From: Conyzicola nivalis_A
GTDB taxonomy: Bacteria; Actinomycetota; Actinomycetes; Actinomycetales; Microbacteriaceae
Assembly (NCBI RefSeq): GCF_040548875.1
Contig: NZ_JBEPSJ010000006.1
Coordinates: 1-64,000, forward strand
DNA length: 64,000 bases
Direction: 5' to 3'
Shown: positions 34,275 to 42,834 of the stretch, one piece after another
How the letters are laid out: each line of letters starts with the position of its first letter
Position numbering within the stretch: position 1 is the stretch's first letter
Translations under genes and position numbers: made by a program
The notes under the pieces: generated by a model
Databases searched by the model: none
The model's input: only the letters and a program-made list of their open reading frames with translations
Told to the model about the DNA's origin: nothing

Positions 34275-34353
34275 GAAAACGAAGGACTTCGGCGCGGATC
34301 GGCGTGCGAAACTGTGTTTCGCACCCGTAGCCGGGCGATTCTCCTTCGTTTTC
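34275..34353. repeat. Nested-palindrome element, copy 1 (flanking the VOC gene)
   Basis: Outer arms GAAAACGAAGGA (34275-34286) and TCCTTCGTTTTC (34342-34353) are exact complements. An inner hairpin pairs GTGCGAAAC (34304-34312) with GTTTCGCAC (34316-34324). A second copy in the same orientation is at 34818-34899. Confidence 0.8.
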
Positions 34354-34375
34354 GGAGAGAGCGACGGCGCGAGCT

Positions 34376-34795
34376 CTACTCGGCGTCAAGCTCTTGGAAG
34401 AGGGTGATCTGGAGGCCGCCCGGCGCGTCGAGCCGGGAGTTGAGCGAACGCCACGGCGTCTCCCGCGGCGACGCGATGAGCGTGGCGCCGGCGTCGACGA
34501 GGCCGTCGGTCGCCGTCTGGGCGTCGGCCACCTCGAAGGCGACGCGCATCCGGGCGCTCGGTAGTCCTTCGGCTTCGATGCCGTCGATCATCTTCACCTG
34601 CGCCGGGTTGGCGATCTCAAGGGTGGCGCGGCCCGCGTCGAGGATCATGACGCGCGCGTCGCCCTCTCCCTCGAACGCGGCCTCCTCGGTGAGGCCGAGC
34701 GCATCGCGGTAGAAGGCGACGGCGGCCTCGAAGTCGTCGGCCTGGATGACGAGGCGCAGCTGGCGCACGGGCGCGGGGTCGGTGTCTTCGCTCAT
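34376..34795 (-). CDS. VOC-family (glyoxalase/bleomycin-resistance fold) protein
   Basis: A 139-residue vicinal-oxygen-chelate protein: two beta-alpha-beta-beta-beta modules, with VIQADDFEAAVAFYRDALGL at the start and ARMRVAFEVADAQTATDGLV opening the second. The C-terminal SRLDAPGGLQITLFQE is typical. Substrate unknown. Its stop and its start codon are each 22 bases from a copy of the nested-palindrome element, so the gene is bracketed symmetrically. Confidence 0.88.
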   Translation of the reverse strand: MSEDTDPAPVRQLRLVIQADDFEAAVAFYRDALGLTEEAAFEGEGDARVMILDAGRATLEIANPAQVKMIDGIEAEGLPSARMRVAFEVADAQTATDGLVDAGATLIASPRETPWRSLNSRLDAPGGLQITLFQELDAE

Positions 34796-34817
34796 GCTCC
34801 ACACCCTACGACGGCGA

Positions 34818-34899
34818 CCCAAACGAAGGACTTCGGTGTCGATTACGCGGCGAAACGCCGTTTCGCACTCGCGACTGGCCGGTACTCCTTCGTTTTGGG
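34818..34899. repeat. Nested-palindrome element, copy 2 (flanking the VOC gene)
   Basis: Outer arms CCCAAACGAAGGA (34818-34830) and TCCTTCGTTTTGGG (34886-34899) pair with one bulged T. The inner hairpin is GCGAAAC (34850-34856) with GTTTCGC (34860-34866). It shares AACGAAGGACTTCGG and CTCCTTCGTTTT with copy 1. Confidence 0.8.
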
Positions 34900-34994
34900 A
34901 GAGGGGACCGGATGCGCAGAGCGGTAGGGGAGCGTTCACCGCGGGCACACCTGCGCGCCACGGACGGTACACGGCGCACGCCCACGCTGTAGGC

Positions 34995-37900
34995 GTGCGC
35001 CAGCAAATGATCGCCGCCCTGCTCGTCACCTCGTTCACGACCGCCGGCGTGGTGATCGCCCCGCCGGCAGCGGCGGTCGCACAGACGCCGGTCACCGGCA
35101 CGACCAACACCTCAGTCGCGACCAACACCGCAGTCGCGACGAGCACCGCAGTCGCGAACAAGCCCGCCGCCTCGAGCACCGGAACCGTGCTGTTCAACGA
35201 GGTGGCCAACGGCGGACCCCGCTCCGACGCCGACGGCTTCTTCGAGCTCCGCAATTGGGGAGACACGGCCGTCGACCTCTCCGGCTGGAACGTCTACCGG
35301 TGCAGCATCCAGGGCCTGCGCGCCAACGTCGGACGCCCCGAGGCCGACCTGAGCGGCGTCGTGCTGCAGCCGGGAGACATCTTCACCGTCAGCAAGATCG
35401 GCATGCCGGGCGACGCGCACGTCGGCCAGCCGTACTCGATCCTCGGGTTCGGGCTCTATCTCGAGTCGCCCGATTCGCGGCGGGCGGACGCCGTAGGCGT
35501 CTACCCGAACGAACCATGGCCCACCGAGAGCGAGTGCACCGACGACGCCAACCTGCCCAACACGCTGAACTTCGCGCTCGGCGAGAGCTGGCAGCGCATC
35601 GCGAACACCGGCGACACGACCAACGACTTCCTCGCGGCGCCCGCCACGATCGGCGCCGCCAACTCCGTCAAGGCCACGGCCCGCGCCGACACCGGCGTTG
35701 TCATCTCCGAGTACGCGCCGTCGGGCGCCGCAGCCGTCGACGACGAGTTCGTCGAGCTGCTCAACACCTCGAGCCAGAGCGTCGACCTCGGCGGCTGGCA
35801 GCTCTACCGCTGCACCGCGAGCGGGCGGCTCCGCCCCGACACGCTGCAGCTCACGCTCGAGGAATCGAGCGTGCTGGCACCCGGCGACCGCTGGGTGCTC
35901 GGCGGCCCGGGCTTCACCGGCACCGCCGACGCCCGCTACTCCAGAGAGCTGGCGGACGTGACATCCGGAGTCCTGCTGCAGACCTCCGACGGCCGGCTCG
36001 TCGACCGCATCGCCACGTCGAACTACGCCGACAGCGCCTGCCAGAACGACAAACTGCCGGCCGTGCTCGACTTCGTCGCCGACGAGTCGTACCAGCTGAC
36101 CGAATCCGGGTTCATCGTCGCGCCGCGCACACCGGGGCGCGCCAACGCGAGGCGCGAGTCGAGCGTGTTCGCCGAGCCGTTCGCGTATGGGACGGCCGGG
36201 TCGGGCGCGCAGCCCGCCGTCGCCATCAGCGAATTCGCCAACGACCCCGCGCGCGACCAGATGCCGAACGGGATCGAGCCGAGCAACTTCGTCGAGCTCG
36301 CCAACTTCGGCACCACGCGGGTGGACATCGGCGGCTACACGATCCGCCGCTGCGAGGAGAGCGGCATCCGCAGCCGCGCCGTGCAGGCCACCGTGCCCGC
36401 GGGCACCGTGCTGCGGCCGGGCGCCACCTTCGTCGCCGCCCGTGTCGGAACCGCGACCGACGCCGACATCGGCTACGACACGTCGATCAACTTCCTGGGC
36501 GGCGGCGTCTGGATAGCGGATGCCTCGGGCCGACGTGTCGACAGCGCCGGCGTCTACGCGCTGAACGAGATGGACGAGAGCCTCGTCACCCCCAGCCCGT
36601 GCACCAAAGGCGTCGCACTCGCGACCTTCGCGCTCGACCGGATGCGCGGCGAGACGTTTCAACGCACCCGCTTCACCGGCGTCGACGACGACGACTTCGT
36701 GACGGCGCCGGCGACGCCCGGACGCATCGACCGGCACGAGTGGGTCGACCCGACGTTGCGGGTGGCGGCCGGCGCCGCGCCGCAGGAGCCGGCCGTCGCG
36801 CCCGCGGCCGCACCGCGAGTGGCCGCCGCAGGCACCCCCGTCACCGTGCTCGAGGCCTACGCCGGCGTCAGCCCGGCCCCGCTCGCCGAAAAGGTCGGCG
36901 ACGCCGAACGGAAGCTCGACCCGCTCGCACCCGCCGCCGCCCTCGACGACGCGTGGGGCTACCCGTACCAGCGGTTCGTGGTCGACGCAGACGGCCTGGC
37001 CGCGGGGTCGACCGTCGCCTGGGCGGGCGAGTCGACCGGCCGGAACGAGATCCAGTTCAGTGTGTGGGATGCAGCGGCCTCTGCCTGGCGGATGCTGGCT
37101 GCCGGAACGTCCCGGCTCGAGGGCGTGCTCGCCGAGGGCGACCTCGACGACGGCACCGTCACCTTGCTCGCCCAGAACGGGCCGCGCACCGCGGCGACGC
37201 TGGCGGAGACGGCCGACGGCGCTCTCGAAGACCCGGACGACTACGACCTCGCGATCTCGCACATCACCGACACGCAGTACCTCACCGAGACCTACCCCGC
37301 CGTCTACGCCGAGCTCGTCAGCTGGATCGCCGACAGCGCCGACGAGCGCAAGATCGCGTTCGCCACGCACACCGGCGACCTCGTGCAGAACTGGGTCGAC
37401 CCGAACCAAGACGATACCCGGGCGCGCCGCGAATTCGAACGGGCGAGCGCGGTGCAGGGGATCCTCGACTCGGCCGGCGTTCCGAACAGCGTGCTGCCCG
37501 GCAACCACGACAACAAGCGCGGCATCGACAACGACCTGTACAACGAGTACTTCCCTCCGTCGCGCTACGCGGACGCTCCGAGCTACGGCGGCTCGATCGC
37601 CGAGGGTGACAACAGCGCCAGCTACTCGACGTTCGAACAGGCGGGAGCCCGCTTCCTGATGCTGTCGTTGCCGTACGCCTACGGGGAGCGCGAGATCGCC
37701 TGGGCCGAGGGCATCGTCACGAGTCATCCGCAATTCAATGTCGTCGTCTCGACGCACGAGCACGTGACCCCGAAGTCCGAGCTCGAGGGGGCTCACCGCT
37801 CGGCCAACTCGCGCTGGGTGTCGAACGGCCAGAAGCTGTGGGAGCGGGTCATCGCCCCGAACCGCAACGTCGTCGTCGTGCTCTCGGGGCACTTCCACGG

Positions 37901-38351
37901 GATCGGGCAGATCGTCACCGAGAACGCGGGCGGCATCGAGGGGCACGACGTGGTCGAGCTGCTCGCCGACTACCAGGAGTTCCGCACGCACACGGGGGAG
38001 CGGGCGACAGGCTTCCAGCGGCTGCTGCAGGTCGACCTGGCCAGCTCGACGATCGCCGTCGACACGTTCTCGGTGCGGCTCGACGCGAGCGCGAGCTTCG
38101 ACTACGACTACCGGCAGTTCCGGCCCGAGAACGGGCAGTCGAATACCCTGGCGAACGGACGCCCGTGGCGCATCGTCGAGGCGGGTGTGCAGAACAGGTA
38201 CACCGCGGCAGACGACGAGTTCGCGGCATCCGCGGGTTTCCAGTACGCGAAGCGGGTGGCGACGACCGCGATCACCGTCGCGCCGCGGGTCGACGCGCCC
38301 GTCGCACACTCGAGCGCCGACTGGGGCTGGACCCGCACCGACGGCGCCTGA
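34995..38351 (+). CDS. Secreted protein with three lamin-tail domains and a metallophosphoesterase domain
   Basis: About 1118 residues. A signal peptide (residues 1-33, VRQQMIAALLVTSFTTAGVV) is followed by a Thr/Ala-rich linker. Lamin-tail domains start near 58 (LFNEVANGG), 233 (VISEYAPSG) and 407 (AISEFANDP); each has a conserved Cys pair, in YRCSI/YRCTA/RRCEE and later ECTDD/ACQND/PCTKG. A calcineurin-like phosphoesterase (about 750-1000) has SHITDTQYL, THTGDLVQNW, LPGNHDNKRG, STHEHV and SGHFHG, all metal ligands present. The GTG at 34995 gives a basic signal n-region; ATG at 35007 is possible. No cell-wall anchor is seen. Substrate unknown. Confidence 0.86.
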   Translation: MRQQMIAALLVTSFTTAGVVIAPPAAAVAQTPVTGTTNTSVATNTAVATSTAVANKPAASSTGTVLFNEVANGGPRSDADGFFELRNWGDTAVDLSGWNVYRCSIQGLRANVGRPEADLSGVVLQPGDIFTVSKIGMPGDAHVGQPYSILGFGLYLESPDSRRADAVGVYPNEPWPTESECTDDANLPNTLNFALGESWQRIANTGDTTNDFLAAPATIGAANSVKATARADTGVVISEYAPSGAAAVDDEFVELLNTSSQSVDLGGWQLYRCTASGRLRPDTLQLTLEESSVLAPGDRWVLGGPGFTGTADARYSRELADVTSGVLLQTSDGRLVDRIATSNYADSACQNDKLPAVLDFVADESYQLTESGFIVAPRTPGRANARRESSVFAEPFAYGTAGSGAQPAVAISEFANDPARDQMPNGIEPSNFVELANFGTTRVDIGGYTIRRCEESGIRSRAVQATVPAGTVLRPGATFVAARVGTATDADIGYDTSINFLGGGVWIADASGRRVDSAGVYALNEMDESLVTPSPCTKGVALATFALDRMRGETFQRTRFTGVDDDDFVTAPATPGRIDRHEWVDPTLRVAAGAAPQEPAVAPAAAPRVAAAGTPVTVLEAYAGVSPAPLAEKVGDAERKLDPLAPAAALDDAWGYPYQRFVVDADGLAAGSTVAWAGESTGRNEIQFSVWDAAASAWRMLAAGTSRLEGVLAEGDLDDGTVTLLAQNGPRTAATLAETADGALEDPDDYDLAISHITDTQYLTETYPAVYAELVSWIADSADERKIAFATHTGDLVQNWVDPNQDDTRARREFERASAVQGILDSAGVPNSVLPGNHDNKRGIDNDLYNEYFPPSRYADAPSYGGSIAEGDNSASYSTFEQAGARFLMLSLPYAYGEREIAWAEGIVTSHPQFNVVVSTHEHVTPKSELEGAHRSANSRWVSNGQKLWERVIAPNRNVVVVLSGHFHGIGQIVTENAGGIEGHDVVELLADYQEFRTHTGERATGFQRLLQVDLASSTIAVDTFSVRLDASASFDYDYRQFRPENGQSNTLANGRPWRIVEAGVQNRYTAADDEFAASAGFQYAKRVATTAITVAPRVDAPVAHSSADWGWTRTDGA

Positions 38352-38412
38352 CGCGCGCACGGCGGCTCGAGCCGGGCAGGGTCGGCACAGGCGGCGGCGG
38401 TAGGGTTTTCGC

Positions 38413-38913
38413 ATGACCGTTGACCCGCCGAGAGACGACGCCGACCTCGAATCAGAGGAGGCCCTCAGCTGGGATGGGGAGCGCGACGCGAGCCACGTGG
38501 CCGGGCCTGAGCCCGTCGGTGCGAAGCCGGTGCGGCAGAGGAAGTCGCGGGCCGGCGCTTCGACAGGCTCAGCGACCGGCGGGCGCGCTTCGACAGGCTC
38601 AGCGACCGACGGCTCAGCGACCGACTCACCCACAAGCTCGTTCCTGCTCGTGACCTACGGCATCGTCGCCGGGGTCTACGGCCTCTACACGGTCGGCTGG
38701 ATCACCACGGTGCTCCGCGGCGGCGGCACCATGTCGACGATCCTCGGCGAGGTCATGTTCCAGTTCGGCGAGTTCCTCGCCATCTCATCGGCACCGCTCT
38801 GGTTCGCCTCGGCCTTCTACCTCACCCGCGGCAGCAGGCCGGTCGTGCGCCTGGCCTGGCTCATCGCCGGTCTCGTGCTGCTGATTCCGATTCCATTCGT
38901 ACTGGGGATGTAG
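38413..38913 (+). CDS. Membrane protein with repeat-encoded segment
   Basis: A 166-residue protein: an acidic cytoplasmic N-terminus (about 75 residues) and three hydrophobic helices (starting near 77, 113 and 144). Residues 49-72 (GASTGSATGG, RASTGSATDG) come from the dispersed repeat at 38558-38624. No function recognised. TAGGGT at 38401-38406 lies six bases before the ATG, suggesting a leaderless start. Two bases separate it from the next membrane protein, so the two may act together. Confidence 0.75.
   Translation: MTVDPPRDDADLESEEALSWDGERDASHVAGPEPVGAKPVRQRKSRAGASTGSATGGRASTGSATDGSATDSPTSSFLLVTYGIVAGVYGLYTVGWITTVLRGGGTMSTILGEVMFQFGEFLAISSAPLWFASAFYLTRGSRPVVRLAWLIAGLVLLIPIPFVLGM
38558..38624. 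repeat. Dispersed repeat cluster translated within a membrane protein
   Basis: Two full TTCGACAGGCTCAGCGACC units (starting 38559 and 38589) and one partial unit (38611-38624). Read on the plus strand they give STGSAT peptides, a different frame from moaE. Confidence 0.85.
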
Positions 38914-38915
38914 GC

Positions 38916-39272
38916 ATGACCGACGAAGACATTCTCGAAGACGACAGCCGAGCACCGGCCCGCACCCGCCTCGGCTGGCAGGCCGTGACCGTCTCGATCG
39001 CGTTCGGCCTGCTCTACGCCTACGACCTGTGGGAGGCGGTCAACAACGCCATCGAGCTGCCGAGGCAGTACGCCGCCCTCGAGGTGCTCGGCGTCGCGGT
39101 CGGCGAGGTGCCGTGGACCCTGATCATCGCGAACATGCTCGTCCCGGTGGGCGTCTACCTGCTCGCGTTCGTCATGGGCCTTCGCCGAGCGCTCTTCGGC
39201 AAGGTCGTGCTATTCACGCTCGGCCTGGCCCTCGTCGCGGTGCTGACCCTCGACATCATCGCCATAGCCTGA
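38916..39272 (+). CDS. Small membrane protein
   Basis: A 118-residue protein with an acidic N-terminus and three hydrophobic helices (starting near residues 23, 66 and 94). I do not recognise a family. It starts two bases after the preceding membrane protein gene (TAGGCATG), so the pair is an operon. Confidence 0.75.
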   Translation: MTDEDILEDDSRAPARTRLGWQAVTVSIAFGLLYAYDLWEAVNNAIELPRQYAALEVLGVAVGEVPWTLIIANMLVPVGVYLLAFVMGLRRALFGKVVLFTLGLALVAVLTLDIIAIA

Positions 39273-39300
39273 GTCGCGGCATCCGCCCCGCCTGACGAAC

Positions 39301-39357
39301 AGAGGGGCAATGAATCGACTCTCCGCATGGCTGCGAAGGTCGATTCATTGCCCCTCT
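39301..39357. terminator. Long perfect hairpin between convergent genes
   Basis: AGAGGGGCAATGAATCGAC (39301-39319) pairs exactly with the 19 bases at 39339-39357. The loop is 19 bases. It separates the convergent membrane protein and substrate-binding protein genes and shares its arm with the elements at 23243 and 23324, so it may act as a two-way terminator and belong to that repeat family. Confidence 0.65.
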
Positions 39358-39374
39358 GGTCTGGCGGCTGGTGA

Positions 39375-40271
39375 CTAGCTCGTGAGCGAGTCGACGTACT
39401 CCTGGTTCTCGGTGATCCACTTGGCGACGATGGGCGCGTAGTCCGAGCCGTCGTAGTCGACGAACATGGCCTGCTCGAGCGAGTAGAGCGTGTCGAGGTC
39501 CATCTCGAAGTTGTCCATCCACTCGGTGACCTGCGGGTACTCGTCCTCGAAGTCGGCCTTGCCGAACGCGTGCAGGCTCTCGAGGTCGGCGAGGGTGCCC
39601 TCGGGGTCTTCGAGCGTCTTGATCGGGAAGGCGGAGTTCGCCCAGTGCGGCTCCCAGAGGGTCACGACGATGTTCTCGCCGGAGTCGGTCGCGGCGGTCA
39701 GCGCCGTCAGCATGGCGGCGGTCGAGGAGGTGGTGAACTCCATGTCCTCGAGGCCGTAACCCGGGATGACCCGCTCTTCCATCGCGGCGGTGAGGCCGGC
39801 GCCCGGCTCGATGCCGACGATCTCGTTGCCGAACAGGTCGGCGTTCTCCGCGAGCTCGGCGAGCGAGTCGATCGGGGCGTCGGCGTTCACGGCGACCGTG
39901 AGCTTCGACTCCTCGTTCCACGCGCCGAGGTCTGTGATGTCGTCGCCGTACTTGTCGAAGTAGGCGGCGTGGGTGTCGGGCAGCCAGACGTCGAGCGTCA
40001 GGTCGTAGTCGCCCTTCGAGAGGCCGAGGAAGACGGGGGCCGCGTCGGCGTACGAGAGGGTGACGTCGTAGCCCTTCTCGTCGAGGATGGCCTTCCACAG
40101 CTCGGACGCGGCGATGCCCTCGTCCCAGCCGTTGAACACGGCGAGGTCGAGCGCCTTGGTGTCCTTGTTGCCGTCGCCGACGGTCTCTGCGGGGCCGGCG
40201 GCTGCGCAACCCGCGAGGGCGAGCATGCTCACGGCGCCCAGGGCGATGAATGAGGTGTAACGGTTCTTCAC
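39375..40271 (-). CDS. proX: Glycine betaine/proline ABC transporter substrate-binding lipoprotein
   Basis: A 298-residue OpuAC-type binding protein. The signal peptide ends in a lipobox (MLALAGC). The mature domain shows LAVFNGWDEGIAASELW, SYADAAPVFLGLSKGDYD and the late VTLWEPHWANSAFPIKTLEDP, with the aromatic residues that usually cage the quaternary ammonium group. The GTG at 40271 is chosen because it starts the signal peptide directly. Last gene of the importer operon, 106 bases after the permease. Confidence 0.9.
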   Translation of the reverse strand: MKNRYTSFIALGAVSMLALAGCAAAGPAETVGDGNKDTKALDLAVFNGWDEGIAASELWKAILDEKGYDVTLSYADAAPVFLGLSKGDYDLTLDVWLPDTHAAYFDKYGDDITDLGAWNEESKLTVAVNADAPIDSLAELAENADLFGNEIVGIEPGAGLTAAMEERVIPGYGLEDMEFTTSSTAAMLTALTAATDSGENIVVTLWEPHWANSAFPIKTLEDPEGTLADLESLHAFGKADFEDEYPQVTEWMDNFEMDLDTLYSLEQAMFVDYDGSDYAPIVAKWITENQEYVDSLTS

Positions 40272-40377
40272 GGTGTTCTGCCTTTCGTTGGTCGACTGCT
40301 GTGGCCGGCCGTGATTGGAGATTGCAGGAGCAGGAAGCTCCGGTTCGCCGACGCGTAGGCGCCGGCAAGAGGGTGGG

Positions 40378-41319
40378 TCAGGCGTCGACGAGCTCGCGCT
40401 CGGCGGGGGCCTGGCCGGGGTTCGCCGCCTTCGCGGCGGACTCGCGTTCGAGACGGGCGGCGCCGCGGCGGCCCAGCACGCGACCGAGAGGCGTGTCTCC
40501 TCCGCCGAGCGCGGCGGTGAGCCGGTCGAGGAAGATGGCCAGGATGACGACCGAGAGGCCTGCCTCGAAGCCGAGGGCGACATCGATACGGTTCAGGCTC
40601 GCGACGACGGGCTGGCCGAGGCCGCCCGCGCCGACCATGCCCGCGATGACGACCATGGAGAGCGAGAGCATGATGACCTGGTTGACGCCGGCCATGATGC
40701 TCGGCATCGCGAGCGGCAGCTGGATCTGGCGGAGGATCCGCCACGGCGAGGCGCCGAAGGCCTGGCCGGCCTCGACGACCTCGGTGTCGACGCCGCGGAT
40801 GCCGAGCTCGGTCAGCCGCACTCCGGGAGCCACGGCGAAGATGATCGTCGCGACGACGCCGGGCACGACGCCGATGCCGAACAGGATGAGGGCAGGGATC
40901 AGGTAGACGAAGGCGGGCATCGTCTGCGTGAGGTCGAGCACGGGGCGCAGGAGGTTCGACGTCGCGCGGCTCTTCGCCGCTGCGATCCCGAGCGGTATGG
41001 CGATGAGGATCGCGATCACGCTGGCGACGAGCACGAGAGCGAGCGTGTCCATCGCGTTGTCCCACTGGTCGACGCCGAGGATGAGCGTCAGCCCGAGCAC
41101 GGTTCCGATCGCGAACTTCCAGCCGCGAGCGGCGAAGCCGAGGGCGGCCAGCACGATGATGACGGCCCAGAACGGCGGCGTGGAGAACACGGCGTCGACG
41201 ATCTCGTAGGCGCCGGAGACGACCGTGGCCACGAAGTCGAAGAGGAAGCCGAACGTGTCGGTGATGAAGTCGATGATGTCCTCGACCCAGCGGCCAAGGG
41301 GAATGCGGAAGTCGTTCAA
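40378..41319 (-). CDS. proW: Glycine betaine/proline ABC transporter permease
   Basis: A 313-residue permease of the ProW/OpuAB type with an amphipathic N-terminus and six to seven helices. The EAA loop reads VEAGQAFGASPWRILRQIQLP, and PAFVYLIPALILFGIGVVPG lies before it. The C-terminus is a long charged cytoplasmic tail (from about residue 275). The ATG overlaps the ATPase stop. Confidence 0.93.
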   Translation of the reverse strand: MNDFRIPLGRWVEDIIDFITDTFGFLFDFVATVVSGAYEIVDAVFSTPPFWAVIIVLAALGFAARGWKFAIGTVLGLTLILGVDQWDNAMDTLALVLVASVIAILIAIPLGIAAAKSRATSNLLRPVLDLTQTMPAFVYLIPALILFGIGVVPGVVATIIFAVAPGVRLTELGIRGVDTEVVEAGQAFGASPWRILRQIQLPLAMPSIMAGVNQVIMLSLSMVVIAGMVGAGGLGQPVVASLNRIDVALGFEAGLSVVILAIFLDRLTAALGGGDTPLGRVLGRRGAARLERESAAKAANPGQAPAERELVDA

Positions 41320-42548
41320 CGTCCTGCTCCTTCGAGAGTGGGATCGAGCAGAGTGTCGGTCATCTCGCTCACCGTGATGGTGGCGATGGTCTCGGTGACG
41401 GGGATCTCACCGGTGGTCGTGCTCACGTTGCCCAGGGCGGCGAGCAGGGTGACCCGGGGGATCACGCCGATCAGCCGCTTCTTGTCGTCGAGCACGGCGA
41501 TCGGCAGGTCGCTGCCGACCGAGAGCTCGACGAGCTCGCTGATCACGACGTCGGAGGTGACGGTCGTGGCGTCGTCGAGCAGGATGCTGCGCAGGTCGGT
41601 CTCGCCGCGCTTGACCTGGCGCAGAACGTCGCGGTCGCGCACGATGCCGGCGAAGGTGCGGTCGCGGCCGAGCACGAAGGTGGCCTGCGACTGCAGGTCG
41701 CGCATCGTTCGCAGCGCGGCACGGGGGCCGGCGGTGACGGTGACGACCGAGCGGGCCGGCTCCATGACGCTGGCGGCGGTGAGCACGCGTGCCCGGTCGA
41801 CGTCCTGCACGAACTGGGCGACGTAGTCGTTGGCGGGATCCGTGAGGATCTCCTCCGGGGTGCCGATCTGCACGATCTTGCCGTCGCGCATGACGGCGAT
41901 GCGGTCGCCGAGGAACATGGCCTCGTTCAGGTCGTGCGTGATGAAGATGATGGTCTTGCCGAGCTCGCTCTGCAGCTCGATGAGCTGCTCCTGCATCTCG
42001 CGGCGGATGAGCGGGTCGAGCGCCGAGAAGGCCTCGTCCATCAGCAGGATGTCGGTGTCGCTGGCGAGCGCCCGGCCGAGGCCGACGCGCTGCTGCATTC
42101 CGCCCGAGAGCTGCGACGGGAGGCTGTTCTGGCGCCCGTCGAGCCCGACGAGGCGGATGATCGTGTTGGCTCGCTCGAGCCGCTCGGCCTTGGCGACGCC
42201 CTGGATCTCGAGGCCGTAGGCCACGTTGTCGATCACGGTGCGGTGCGGCAGCAGCGCGAAGTGCTGGAACACCATCGACACGCTGCGCTTGCGCACCTCG
42301 CGCAGTTTTGCGGCCGGCAGGCCGGAGATCTTGGTGCCTGCGACGCTCACGCTGCCCGAGCTGGGCTCGAGCAGTCCGTTGAGCATGCGGATCAGCGTCG
42401 ACTTGCCGGAGCCCGAGAGCCCCATGACGACGAAGATCTCGCCGCGGTTCACCTCGAAACTGGCGTCGACGACCGCGTGGGTCTTTCCGAAGGTCTTGCC
42501 GAGTCCGTCGGCCGTAAGAATCGTCTGCGGTGGTGAGATGTCACTCAC
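41316..42548 (-). CDS. proV: Glycine betaine/proline ABC transporter ATP-binding protein with CBS domains
   Basis: A 410-residue ProV/OpuAA ATPase. Walker A GLSGSGKST, Q-loop MVFQHFALLPHRT, signature LSGGMQQRVGLGRAL, Walker B ILLMDEAFSALDP and H-loop IFITHDLNEA are intact. Two CBS-like modules (about 270-400) probably sense ionic strength. The GTG at 42548 is favoured by GGAG five bases upstream; a GTG at 42566 is an in-frame alternative. First gene of the importer operon. Confidence 0.93.
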   Translation of the reverse strand: MSDISPPQTILTADGLGKTFGKTHAVVDASFEVNRGEIFVVMGLSGSGKSTLIRMLNGLLEPSSGSVSVAGTKISGLPAAKLREVRKRSVSMVFQHFALLPHRTVIDNVAYGLEIQGVAKAERLERANTIIRLVGLDGRQNSLPSQLSGGMQQRVGLGRALASDTDILLMDEAFSALDPLIRREMQEQLIELQSELGKTIIFITHDLNEAMFLGDRIAVMRDGKIVQIGTPEEILTDPANDYVAQFVQDVDRARVLTAASVMEPARSVVTVTAGPRAALRTMRDLQSQATFVLGRDRTFAGIVRDRDVLRQVKRGETDLRSILLDDATTVTSDVVISELVELSVGSDLPIAVLDDKKRLIGVIPRVTLLAALGNVSTTTGEIPVTETIATITVSEMTDTLLDPTLEGAGR

Positions 42549-42834
42549 ATGTACTCCCGAGCGCACCCCGAATAAGGCCGCAATGCGGCCCCGACTGTGG
42601 GTGCTTGTGCTTGTGGACGGGTAGCTCTGATCGCTTCACCGCCGAAGGGCGTGTGCCGGCGCGATCACGGGATCGCAGCCTTCAGAGTCTCACCGTACGC
42701 ACAGGCGGTCCCACCCCGAGGGTGGCCGCAGGTAACGCGTCCAAGATGACCGGAAAAACAATATTTCCTGCCTCGACCGTAGCACGCGGTCGCGCCGAGC
42801 GCCGGGCGGGCACCGCTGGGGCGCATCCATTCGG
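42549..42834. promoter_or_regulatory. Long untranslated region upstream of proV
   Basis: No gene is evident in these 286 bases. A GGCCGC-AAT-GCGGCC hairpin (42576-42590) lies 28 bases before the proV start. An unusually A/T-rich patch (AAAAACAATATTTCC, about 42761-42775) may be promoter sequence. No known riboswitch fold was recognised. Confidence 0.45.

Noticed and set aside
35112..38633. A 1173-codon minus-strand frame opposite the lamin-tail phosphoesterase gene
   Set aside because: The plus strand has a signal peptide, repeated domains and all metal-binding motifs; the minus frame has antisense-like composition only.
42549..42834. Known riboswitch (guanidine, glycine or ykkC-like) upstream of proV
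   Set aside because: None of the conserved riboswitch core sequences I could check for is present in either strand.
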